In this document: one piece after another, positions 53,424-61,390 of the stretch | Layout of the letters: each line of letters starts with the position of its first letter | How positions within the stretch are numbered: position 1 is the stretch's first letter | Assembly: GCA_963772955.1 (NCBI GenBank) | Contig: CAVYZF010000005.1 | Coordinates: 62,001 to 126,000, forward strand | Length of the DNA stretch: 64,000 bases | Direction: 5' to 3' | Source of the DNA: Gp6-AA40 sp963772955 | GTDB taxonomy: Bacteria > Acidobacteriota > Vicinamibacteria > Vicinamibacterales > UBA2999 | Notes under the pieces: model-generated | What the model was told of the DNA's origin: nothing | Database searches by the model: none | The model's input: only the letters and a program-made list of their open reading frames with translations | Made by a program: the position numbers and the translations under genes

Positions 53424-53999
53424 ATGCGAAAACGCGGTCGGCCTGCCAAGTTCGATCGGCCTTCACGGTCAGTGACGATGACTCTACCCGAGGATGTGAT
53501 CGCGATCTTGCGCGCTCGTGACGGCGACCTCGCCAAGGCCGTGGTCGAGTTGGTTCACAAGTCGATTGAAGGAAGTGTGCAACCGTCGCCGTCGCAGACG
53601 GTACGCCTCGTGGCGGTCGCGCCGCGACGCTTCCTGATCACCGTCGATGCGACCACGGTCAGGCACTTGCCTGGATGTGAACTCGTCCCGTTCGGCTCCG
53701 ACACGGCGTTCCTGGCTCTCGAATCCGGACGTGGACTCGCGGACCTTACGCTAGCGGTGGAGGATCGCTTGGAGGAGCCGCGGATCGATGAGCGCGAACG
53801 AACAGCGCTCGCGAGCATACGCGCGGCTCTACGCGAGTGGAGGCGTGACCCGAGTTTCTCGGACCAAGCGCGCTCCATCGTGGTCCTGGAGCGTAACGCC
53901 CTTGTTGGTCAGGTTCAGCCGGCTGCCCCCCAGCATGGCTATTCGGACGGCGGCGTGCCTTCCTCGCGAGTGGGACGATTGGCACCGCCGAACGAGTGA
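53424..53999 (+). CDS. Putative ribbon-helix-helix DNA-binding regulator
   Basis: A 191-residue protein. The N-terminus is basic and AT-hook-like (RKRGRPAKFDRPSRSV), then TMTLPEDVIAILRARDGDLAKAVVELV has the strand-helix-helix pattern of RHH repressors. The rest, 110 residues (HLPGCELVPFGSDTAFLAL...), could be a sensor or dimer domain. ATG 53424 begins the basic tail; ATG 53406 is also in frame. It lies 17 nt before the acyltransferase gene and may control it. Confidence 0.6.
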   Translation: MRKRGRPAKFDRPSRSVTMTLPEDVIAILRARDGDLAKAVVELVHKSIEGSVQPSPSQTVRLVAVAPRRFLITVDATTVRHLPGCELVPFGSDTAFLALESGRGLADLTLAVEDRLEEPRIDERERTALASIRAALREWRRDPSFSDQARSIVVLERNALVGQVQPAAPQHGYSDGGVPSSRVGRLAPPNE

Positions 54000-54016
54000 A
54001 CAACGGCAGGTGAACA

Positions 54017-55174
54017 ATGGACAGCGTGCTGGCGGCGGCACCCGAGTGTAAAGGGACCTTCCTTAACTCGCGCGATACCGTCACGGTCGTTGAACCGGCC
54101 GTCGTGTCGCCGGAAGTTACCCTTCGTACAACGCGACAGATACCGAGCCTGAACGGGCTTCGAGCTCTCAGCATCGTGCTCGTCATCCTCGGCCATGTGG
54201 ACGAGCAAGAACTGAATGGCGTCATCCACGCCAGCTTCCCGCTGCTCGTCGACCCCCAGTTCGGTGTGAACGTTTTCTTCGTGCTGTCAGGGTTTCTGAT
54301 CACCACGCTCCTGCTGCAGGAAGAAAAGCACAGACGTGATGTCTCGCTGAAAGGCTTCTACCTGCGTCGTGCGCTGCGAATCTTGCCGCTCTACTACTTG
54401 TTGCTGTTCGTCTACTTTGCGCTCCAGATTCTGAACGTCCTGGACTTCACCTCTGTTTCGTGGCTCACCTCGCTCACTTACACCAAAGACTTCCGGCGGG
54501 ACGAATGGGAGACGAGACACCTCTGGTCGCTGTCGGTCGAGGAGCAGTTCTATCTGATGTGGCCGCTCGTCTTCAAATTCGCACGACCGTTCCGAAAGTA
54601 CTTCGCCTTCCTCATCATCTTGTTTGGGCCCATCATGCGCCTTCTCTATCTCCGAACGCCGTATCCCTGGATGGACGAACTGACGATCTTCCAACGGCTG
54701 GACGCCATCATGTGGGGATGTGTCTTCGCGATGTATCACGATCGGATCCTGGAATACTGCAAGGCAATCACTGTCCGTTACAGCAAGGCCATCTGGCTAC
54801 CCTTCGTCGCCGTCGTCGCGCTGTCACTCATGACCGTTCTGAACCGCGATTTGCAACTGCACTGGGGGTACGCCATCACGGCTTTTGGTGGCACGTCAGG
54901 AACAATCGCCGATATCGCCATTGGTCTCATCATCGTCACGTCGATTCATTACACGCGCACCGGGTGGTACCGCTTCCTGAATGCGAAAGCGATGAACCGC
55001 GTCGGTGAGCTCTCGTACAGTCTGTATATCTGGCAACAGCTATTCTTCTCCGCTGCCATTGGCGGCGCCGGCAGGTTGCCTGTAAACATCCTCCTGATCT
55101 TTGGTGTCGCCAACGTGTCGTATTTTCTGGTGGAAAAGCCGATTTTGAGGTTGAGGAGCAAGCTGCGCGAATAA
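54017..55174 (+). CDS. Acyltransferase 3 family membrane protein (OafA/YrhL-like)
   Basis: A 385-residue protein with about ten membrane helices. It starts with the family signature after a 40-residue cytoplasmic lead: IPSLNGLRALSIVLVILGH (the catalytic-region His), then FGVNVFFVLSGFLITTLLL and FYLRRALRILPLYYLL, and later LWSLSVEEQFYLMWP and ELSYSLYIWQQ. Members O-acetylate surface sugars or peptidoglycan. A coupled regulator lies upstream and a glycosyltransferase nearby. Confidence 0.9.
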   Translation: MDSVLAAAPECKGTFLNSRDTVTVVEPAVVSPEVTLRTTRQIPSLNGLRALSIVLVILGHVDEQELNGVIHASFPLLVDPQFGVNVFFVLSGFLITTLLLQEEKHRRDVSLKGFYLRRALRILPLYYLLLFVYFALQILNVLDFTSVSWLTSLTYTKDFRRDEWETRHLWSLSVEEQFYLMWPLVFKFARPFRKYFAFLIILFGPIMRLLYLRTPYPWMDELTIFQRLDAIMWGCVFAMYHDRILEYCKAITVRYSKAIWLPFVAVVALSLMTVLNRDLQLHWGYAITAFGGTSGTIADIAIGLIIVTSIHYTRTGWYRFLNAKAMNRVGELSYSLYIWQQLFFSAAIGGAGRLPVNILLIFGVANVSYFLVEKPILRLRSKLRE

Positions 55175-55295
55175 CTTCCGTGTCGCTGGCCGACGCGATG
55201 TGGAAGCTAGACGCGTAACATCGGAGGTGTCCGGTGACGTGTCGCCTGTTCGTACGCGGCTTGACTTCATGCCTCTTGCGGGAAAATCTGAGCGC

Positions 55296-56288
55296 ATGGT
55301 TTTCAAATCGAGACTCGCGGCGCTGGCTGCCCCGATCCTCGCCTCGCTCGCGGCGTGTGTCCTGACTGCGGTCGTGTCCGGGCAGTCCGCTCCGGCGGTG
55401 CTGCCGGCACAGCTCGAGTCCTACGTGAGTAAAGTGGTCAAGCCGACCGCCGCGCAACGGAAGGCGATGTTCACCGGCGGGCCGGTCACAAAACTGCTCG
55501 ACGCCGAACCGACCCAGGAGGTTTCGGTTTTTGGCATCACCTGGGTCAAGGCTCCGATCGCTCGTTACGTCGCGGCGATCAGGAATATCGAGGAGTTCGA
55601 GAAGGGCGAGAACTTCCGCGTCACGAAGAAGGTGAGCAGTCCGCCTCGCCTTGAGGACTTTGCGCAGCTGACCCTTCCCGACGACGATCTCGAGGATCTG
55701 AAATCATGCCGCGTCGGCTCGTGCGAACTGAAGTTGAGCGAGGCCTCGCTCAACCGGCTGCGCAAGGAAATCGACTGGTCGAAGCCGACGGCCAAGGCCG
55801 ACGTCGATCGGCTGGTCAAGGGCTTGATGTGGTCGGACCAGCGATGCGCGTCGCGACGAGTTCGCGTCGATGGTATCGCATGCCGTCGCTGACCGAATAT
55901 CTCCCCGACCTCAAGAATACTGCTGAACTATCCAAGAGCGAGTCTGCCGAAGGCGGAGTCGTTCATCTACTGGCAGGAAGCGAAATTCGGCCTCAAGCCG
56001 ACGATCCGGATCAACCACCTGACGATTGTCGAAGCGCCCACGCACGTGGCTGTGGCCTCGAAAATGCTCTATGCGAGCCACTACTTCTGGACGGCGATCG
56101 AGCTGCGCGTCCTCGTGCCCGACCCGTCCCGGGGCGAAGGGTTTTGGTTCGCCAGCGTGAACCGCAGCCGATCGGACGGCCTCAGCGGATTTGTCGGCAC
56201 GCTCATTCGGGGAAAGGTCCGCGGCGAGGCTGAAAAAGGGATGGCGGCGGCGCTCTCGATCACGAAAGCCATGGTGGAAGGTCGTTGA
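55296..56288 (+). pseudogene. Secreted protein of unknown function, several frameshifts
   Basis: From ATG 55296 a signal peptide (APILASLAACVLTAVVSGQ) and 170 orderly residues follow, to ADVDRLVKGLM near 55830. The frame is then lost. Pieces of the same protein appear in other frames: RDEFASMV, MPSLTEYLPDLKN near 55880-55912, then NYPRASLPKAESFIYWQEAK to SITKAMVEGR and a stop at 56288. At least three indels within about 90 bases are needed, and some 20 residues may be missing. I recall similar secreted Acidobacteria proteins without a named family. True decay is likelier here than at the single-indel sites. Confidence 0.6.
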
Positions 56289-56492
56289 GCTCGACGGCAT
56301 GACCTCAATCGAGGTGGCTGCCTGGGCGGAGAAAAAGTCTCGCGATGGCGTTCGTTGGCCACTCGGCGTCCGTTCTTGGTAGTTGAGTCGCCGTGAATCG
56401 CGGCATAATCCGACGCCGTACCATCCCGACCACTTAACGAACCCGCGGGCGACTGCACTTTCATTGCGCACACGAGCGCGAAGGAGCATGCC

Positions 56493-58055
56493 ATGACTCG
56501 CTGCCTGGAACTGGGAGGAAAACCCACAACCACGGCGCTCACGATTGCAATCGTCCTTGGCATGCTTGGTATTGCCTGGCCGGCCCGGGCGCAGCCGCCA
56601 AACCTCGCAACCGCATCATCACCTGGTCCCTTTGCCTTTCAGGCGGAGCTTCCTGTCGGATCGATGAGGGTTGTCGGCGATACCGGCCTCGCAGCGGAAG
56701 GCGGTGCGGTTCGCGTCTTCGATCGCGACCCCGCTATCGATCTCTGGACCGAGACCGCGTCGCTCGTGCCGAGCGATGGGGCCAGCGGGTTCGGCCGGTC
56801 GCTCGACTTCGACGGAACGCGGGCCCTGGTCGGGGCCGATGGCGCGGCGTACCTGTTCCGGCGTTCGAAGACCGTCCCCCCGGTGTGGCGGGAGGTCGTC
56901 AAGCTTGTGCCAAGCGACGGCAACCCGGTGTTTGGACGCAGCGTCGCAATCGATCGCGACACGGTCCTCGTCAGTGGTCCGTTTGCGCAGGCAAGCGGCG
57001 GGCCTGAGGGGGCCGTCTATGTCTTCAACCGCATTCCTGGCCAGGGCTGGCGCGAGGTGAAGCTGCTGACATCACCAGAGGGTTCCAACTTCGGCTTCGG
57101 TACAGCATTGGCACTCAGCAAGGGGACTGCAGTCATTGCGAAGCCGGCGGGAGGGCTCACCGGCAGCGCGGTCTACGTCTTCGATCGTCATGAGGGCGGT
57201 CCGGACAACTGGGGGCTCGTCAAGAGGTTTCCAGAAACGAGCGGCTTCCAATTCCTCGGGGGCCTGGCAATCGACGGTGACACGCTCATGATCGGGCACG
57301 GGGAAATCACCTTCGCCGTGGGAATCTACGAACGCAACCGCGGTGGCCTGAACCAATGGGGCGAGGTGACGCAGCTTTTTCCCGCTCCAGGCTCCGGTGT
57401 GGCTATCGACGGCGACAAGGCGCTGTTGTCCGATCCCGTCGTCGGGAACCGGGTCGATATCCTCGCGCGAAACCAGGGAGGAAAGGATGCGTGGGGTTCC
57501 GTCGCTCAATTCCGCCTGCCCGACCTCAGATTCAGCATCAGAGGTTCCAGTATCAGCCACGATACGGCGTCGCTCGTGTACGCGCCTCGTGGTGGGTCGG
57601 CAGGGCCATCAGTGCTGGTATACGTCTCCGACGAGGATGGCGACGGCGTGCGCGACGCACTCGATGCCTGTCCGCGCGATCCGTTCAACAACGTGTCGGG
57701 CGGGTGCCAGCGCGAGACGTCGGCCTATCCGGTCCTCGACGAGTTAATCGCGCAGACCGGCCTGGAGACCGCCAGCCCGGCACCTCGCCGCTTCGTCATC
57801 ACCGCCACGTTCACCAACACGAGCGACGTGGCCGTTAGAAACCCGTTTTTCGAGGTCACCAACATCAGCGGGAAGAGCGCGCTGCTGAACGGCGACGGTG
57901 CGTACGGCGGCGTGGGCGCGACGTTGTCACCGGACGTCGGCGACGGCGTACTGCAGCCTGGCGAATCGATGACGGTCGACTTTGTGATCAAGCGGCGACC
58001 GCCAGACGCATCACTGACTTTCTACGTCACGTTCAAGGGCGAGCCGATCGACTGA
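56493..58055 (+). CDS. Exported FG-GAP-like beta-propeller protein
   Basis: A 520-residue protein. GAAGGAG precedes ATG 56493; the signal peptide ends at PARAQ. About seven propeller repeats follow, each with a G-x-S/A-x-x-x-D-G-D/T core (FGRSLDFDGTRALVGAD, FGRSVAIDRDTVLVSG, GLAIDGDTLMIGHG, GVAIDGDKALLSD). Near residue 390 is a calcium-binding thrombospondin-3-like loop DEDGDGVRDALDACP. The C-terminal 110 residues are a beta-sandwich. It is likely a surface or periplasmic binding protein. The hydrolase gene begins 12 nt after. Confidence 0.82.
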   Translation: MTRCLELGGKPTTTALTIAIVLGMLGIAWPARAQPPNLATASSPGPFAFQAELPVGSMRVVGDTGLAAEGGAVRVFDRDPAIDLWTETASLVPSDGASGFGRSLDFDGTRALVGADGAAYLFRRSKTVPPVWREVVKLVPSDGNPVFGRSVAIDRDTVLVSGPFAQASGGPEGAVYVFNRIPGQGWREVKLLTSPEGSNFGFGTALALSKGTAVIAKPAGGLTGSAVYVFDRHEGGPDNWGLVKRFPETSGFQFLGGLAIDGDTLMIGHGEITFAVGIYERNRGGLNQWGEVTQLFPAPGSGVAIDGDKALLSDPVVGNRVDILARNQGGKDAWGSVAQFRLPDLRFSIRGSSISHDTASLVYAPRGGSAGPSVLVYVSDEDGDGVRDALDACPRDPFNNVSGGCQRETSAYPVLDELIAQTGLETASPAPRRFVITATFTNTSDVAVRNPFFEVTNISGKSALLNGDGAYGGVGATLSPDVGDGVLQPGESMTVDFVIKRRPPDASLTFYVTFKGEPID

Positions 58056-58067
58056 GCTCAGGCCACC

Positions 58068-60308
58068 GTGCACGACACACCGGCGCGCCCTGACAGAGGG
58101 AAGCCCTCGATTGCGGCATATACTCCTGACGCAATCCTCGCGATGAACGTGTCGACCTCACCCGAAGAGAGCCCGGTCACGCTCGGCATTCTGCTGGTGC
58201 ACGGCATCGGTGAGCAACGACGCAGCGACACGCTGGTCAACTGGCTCGACACTCTCGTCGCCACGATCAACCGCGGCACGAAACGCGGAGTGTCGGCCAC
58301 TGTGGAGTGGGCCGAGCTCGCGCCGGAGGCCGACAACGAGTCTGCGGCACGGGCCCTCGTCCGAATTCGCGCTGATGGCGTGGACGAACGATGGGTCGTC
58401 GTTGAAGGCTGGTGGGCCGAAGCGTTCATCGCGCCTTCGTTCTCACAACTCGTCGGGTGGAGCTTTCGCGCGGTTCCGTGGGCGCTCGCCATGCACGCGG
58501 CGCAGGGGTTGCACCAGAGCGACGACGTCACCAGAGGACGCGAAAAGTTCGTTCGGACAGTCGGCGGGGTGGCGCAGGGGATCTTCCTCCTGTTGCTTGC
58601 GCCGTTCATCATCGTGCTGCTCGCGGCCCTAGCGCTCATCGGCCTGATCCCCAGTGACACGCTGCGCACGTCGATCGGGCGCTTTCAGCGAAAGCTCGCG
58701 GCCACCGCGGGCGACAGCCTTGTGCTCCTCGAAAGCCCCGTGCGCTCCGCGGCGATGTGTTCGGCCGTGATGTCTGCGTACACCATGCTCGAGCGGATCT
58801 GCGATGCTGCCCACTGCACGCGACGGGTTGTCGTCGCCCACTCGCAGGGCGCGACAGTTTCGCTCGAGGCGCTCATACGGCTGGCGCAGAGGTCCGTATC
58901 GGCGAAACAGGGAAGCGATGATGATGCCAGGACCTCGGGAATGGTCTTAATCACCTTTGGCGCGGGCATCAACAAGCTCGGGGCGCTGCGCTGGCTCAGT
59001 ACGCATAGTCTGGCCGACATGCCACAAGACGAGGGCACCGACACAGAAGCACACAAAGAGGAAGGAAAACGCAACGCTAAAACCGTCATCGACCGCGATC
59101 CAGTTCTCGCAGCATCCCTGGGGTTGCTCGCCATGGCGGGCGTGGGGTTCTGGTTCTGGCGTCTGGTCGCCACCGGACAACTGACTCTGACTGAACTGTG
59201 GATGATCCCCGCGGTGTGGCTTGGCGGCAGCCTCATCGTGGGAGTGCTGGTCGAACTCATGAAATGGCTGATCGATCACCACGGGACGGATCACCCTTGG
59301 CTCAAGAAGTTCGCCATCGGAGTCGCGATGGCGGCGTTCCTGAGTCTCGTGATCGGTGGCATCGTCGCCGCGGAGCGGGGTGACGCCCCGGTCATGCCGT
59401 TCTTTTTTGCCGGGATGCTCGCGCTGATGCTCATCGCGACGCTTCGACTCACGTTGTCGAAGCGGCTCCAAGATCAAATCAAGAAGACGATCGATCGGCC
59501 CTCGAACGTCGATGACTGGCGGGACTTCTGGGCGACGGCGGATCCCGTGCCCAACGGCGCGACGCGGACGAGCGTGCCGGACTGTCCGAACGGCACACGC
59601 ATCTGGAACGAAGGATCGGTGCTCCGCGATCACACCACCTACTGGCAGAATCGAGACGGGTTCGTGCTGCCTGTCGTCCGCATTCTGGCCCACGCGGCTC
59701 AGAGCACGTGGTGCAAGGCACTGCCGCCCGAACACGTCAATATCAACCGACGCAGTCGCTGGAGAGTCGGGTGGCTCAGGGCGACGCGCTGGCCGGTGGC
59801 CGTTGCGATGGCATTCGCAGTACTCCAGCGTGCCGAGGAACTGGAACGCGCACGTGGGAGCGCTGGCGATGCACTGAGCTCAATGGGCTTCGGCGAATGG
59901 CTTGGCCGCGTTCCGCATGCCTGGATGCCGATCAGCGTGCTGGCAGGGGCGGCTCTCTTGTCCGCAGGCGTCGCGTACCTGATCGTGTTGGTCCTCTGGC
60001 GGACGTGGGTCAGTGCAGAGCAGAACGCGCTGCTCGATCACGATGCGCCGACTGGTGTCACCACCGGCCTTTACGTCTTCGGAGCGGCGGTGATGCTGCT
60101 CCTCGCTGCCGCTGTCTACATCGCAAGGACCGACTGGTCGACGTTCACGGCGGACTGGCGGCAGACCACGGTGGAGGATGCGGCTCTTCTTGTTGCCGTG
60201 ATCGCGCTGTGGGGCTGCGTGATGGTCCGCCTGCTTGCGAAATGGCTTCCACCTCCAACGGCCGCCGAGCCCCGACCGTTGCCACAGCCGGAGACAAATA
60301 GGGTGTAA
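58068..60308 (+). CDS. Multi-pass membrane protein with alpha/beta-hydrolase motifs
   Basis: A 746-residue protein. Near the start are LGILLVHGIGEQRRSDT (the oxyanion strand of lipase-like hydrolases) and, at about residue 255, RRVVVAHSQGATVSLEAL, a nucleophile elbow of H-S-Q-G form. Membrane helices interrupt (GIFLLLLAPFIIVLLAALAL, LGLLAMAGVGFWFW, and four near the end). A catalytic Asp/His cannot be pointed to with confidence. Such HGIGEQ proteins are usually unnamed. GTG 58068 is the first start; ATG 58143 is an alternative. It is probably cotranscribed with the propeller protein. Confidence 0.75.
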   Translation: MHDTPARPDRGKPSIAAYTPDAILAMNVSTSPEESPVTLGILLVHGIGEQRRSDTLVNWLDTLVATINRGTKRGVSATVEWAELAPEADNESAARALVRIRADGVDERWVVVEGWWAEAFIAPSFSQLVGWSFRAVPWALAMHAAQGLHQSDDVTRGREKFVRTVGGVAQGIFLLLLAPFIIVLLAALALIGLIPSDTLRTSIGRFQRKLAATAGDSLVLLESPVRSAAMCSAVMSAYTMLERICDAAHCTRRVVVAHSQGATVSLEALIRLAQRSVSAKQGSDDDARTSGMVLITFGAGINKLGALRWLSTHSLADMPQDEGTDTEAHKEEGKRNAKTVIDRDPVLAASLGLLAMAGVGFWFWRLVATGQLTLTELWMIPAVWLGGSLIVGVLVELMKWLIDHHGTDHPWLKKFAIGVAMAAFLSLVIGGIVAAERGDAPVMPFFFAGMLALMLIATLRLTLSKRLQDQIKKTIDRPSNVDDWRDFWATADPVPNGATRTSVPDCPNGTRIWNEGSVLRDHTTYWQNRDGFVLPVVRILAHAAQSTWCKALPPEHVNINRRSRWRVGWLRATRWPVAVAMAFAVLQRAEELERARGSAGDALSSMGFGEWLGRVPHAWMPISVLAGAALLSAGVAYLIVLVLWRTWVSAEQNALLDHDAPTGVTTGLYVFGAAVMLLLAAAVYIARTDWSTFTADWRQTTVEDAALLVAVIALWGCVMVRLLAKWLPPPTAAEPRPLPQPETNRV

Positions 60309-60324
60309 CGCGATTCGGTCATCA

Positions 60325-61164
60325 TTACTTGGCCGTGCGCGATCGAATCATCCGCTCGTACGACTTCTCATTCTCCAGGCAGAACTCGTCGATCAACTCC
60401 GTATCGAGCTCGATGCTCTGATCCATCCTGACGGTCCACGGCCGCGTGTACACCTTGGGATCATCGACCGTGATTTCGATCTCGAGCGTGCCGTAGCTCG
60501 GCCGGCGAATCCGCTCTGTCATCTTCGCGGCATCGCTCATTGGGCTGCCGCCCAGATCGATCCAGAGGTTGTCGCGAAAGCCCGCGGTCTGGACGACGAG
60601 CGTATCGCCTTCCCAGCGTGCGGTGGAGTAGCCATTCCAACCGGGTGTGGGATCTTCCGGCAGCGGCCGGCCGTCGATGAAGATCTGCCGGTACATGGCA
60701 TTCACCTCGTACAACACCACCAGCAGCTTTGGCGTGTGCACGAGTTTGTTGAGGTGTGGCAGTCCCCAGTGACGCGGAGGATTGTCAGGCAGGCACCGCA
60801 CGTGAGGATCATCACGGCTGTCGTCCGCTGCTCGCTGCCTGGCGATCTCCGCTGCCCACGGTTGAAACGGCAGGCCGCCAGGAAGTTGTGCGCCGATATT
60901 GCGCGCCAGCGGCGAGCCGCCAATTTCGGTGCAGCCGCTGAACCGGTTCAGCGCCGCGTTGCAAGGATTGCGCAGTGCGACATGCCAGAGGCCGGAGAGG
61001 TCCGGCTTGCCGTCCGCGAGCCGCGGCGCAGGCGCGGTGAGATTACTGGTTCCGTCGGCTTTCTTCGGTACGTCAGCCGTCGGATAACGCACCCACTGCG
61101 CGAGACCGAGCCCAGGCAGACCGATGACGGCAATGAGAACGAGACCCAACGTGATGCGCCGCAC
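60325..61164 (-). CDS. Unnamed secreted family (PDLxGxW/RWEGDTLVV), copy 6
   Basis: A 279-residue protein. GTG 61164, just after GGAGGG, gives the signal peptide RRITLGLVLIAVIGLPGLGLAQ. The open frame extends further to 61338, but without family sequence. Marks: DGKPDLSGLW, VRCLPDNPPRH, VVLYEVNAMYRQIFIDGRPLP, GYSTARWEGDTLVVQT, DDPKVYTRPW and DEFCLENEKS. By the VLYE..YRQI.(V/I)DGR stretch it groups with copy 3. It is divergent from the TonB receptor at 61.4 kb. Confidence 0.82.
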   Translation of the reverse strand: MRRITLGLVLIAVIGLPGLGLAQWVRYPTADVPKKADGTSNLTAPAPRLADGKPDLSGLWHVALRNPCNAALNRFSGCTEIGGSPLARNIGAQLPGGLPFQPWAAEIARQRAADDSRDDPHVRCLPDNPPRHWGLPHLNKLVHTPKLLVVLYEVNAMYRQIFIDGRPLPEDPTPGWNGYSTARWEGDTLVVQTAGFRDNLWIDLGGSPMSDAAKMTERIRRPSYGTLEIEITVDDPKVYTRPWTVRMDQSIELDTELIDEFCLENEKSYERMIRSRTAK

Positions 61165-61390
61165 AAGCCCTCCGTTCGATCCCTCACGATGACGAGAAAC
61201 GACGATACACACTGGCATCAGAGAACACCCGAGCCAACCAAATTTTTCGTCAAAACGGTACACCTCTCCCCGATGGTCGTGCTCGAGGTCGTGTGAACAG
61301 CTTCGCGTTCGACTCGGCTGTCGCTTTCGTTTAAGCAACTATCGAGGCCATCTGGCCCGACGACTCACGGAGATGGGAGGAACACCGGCC

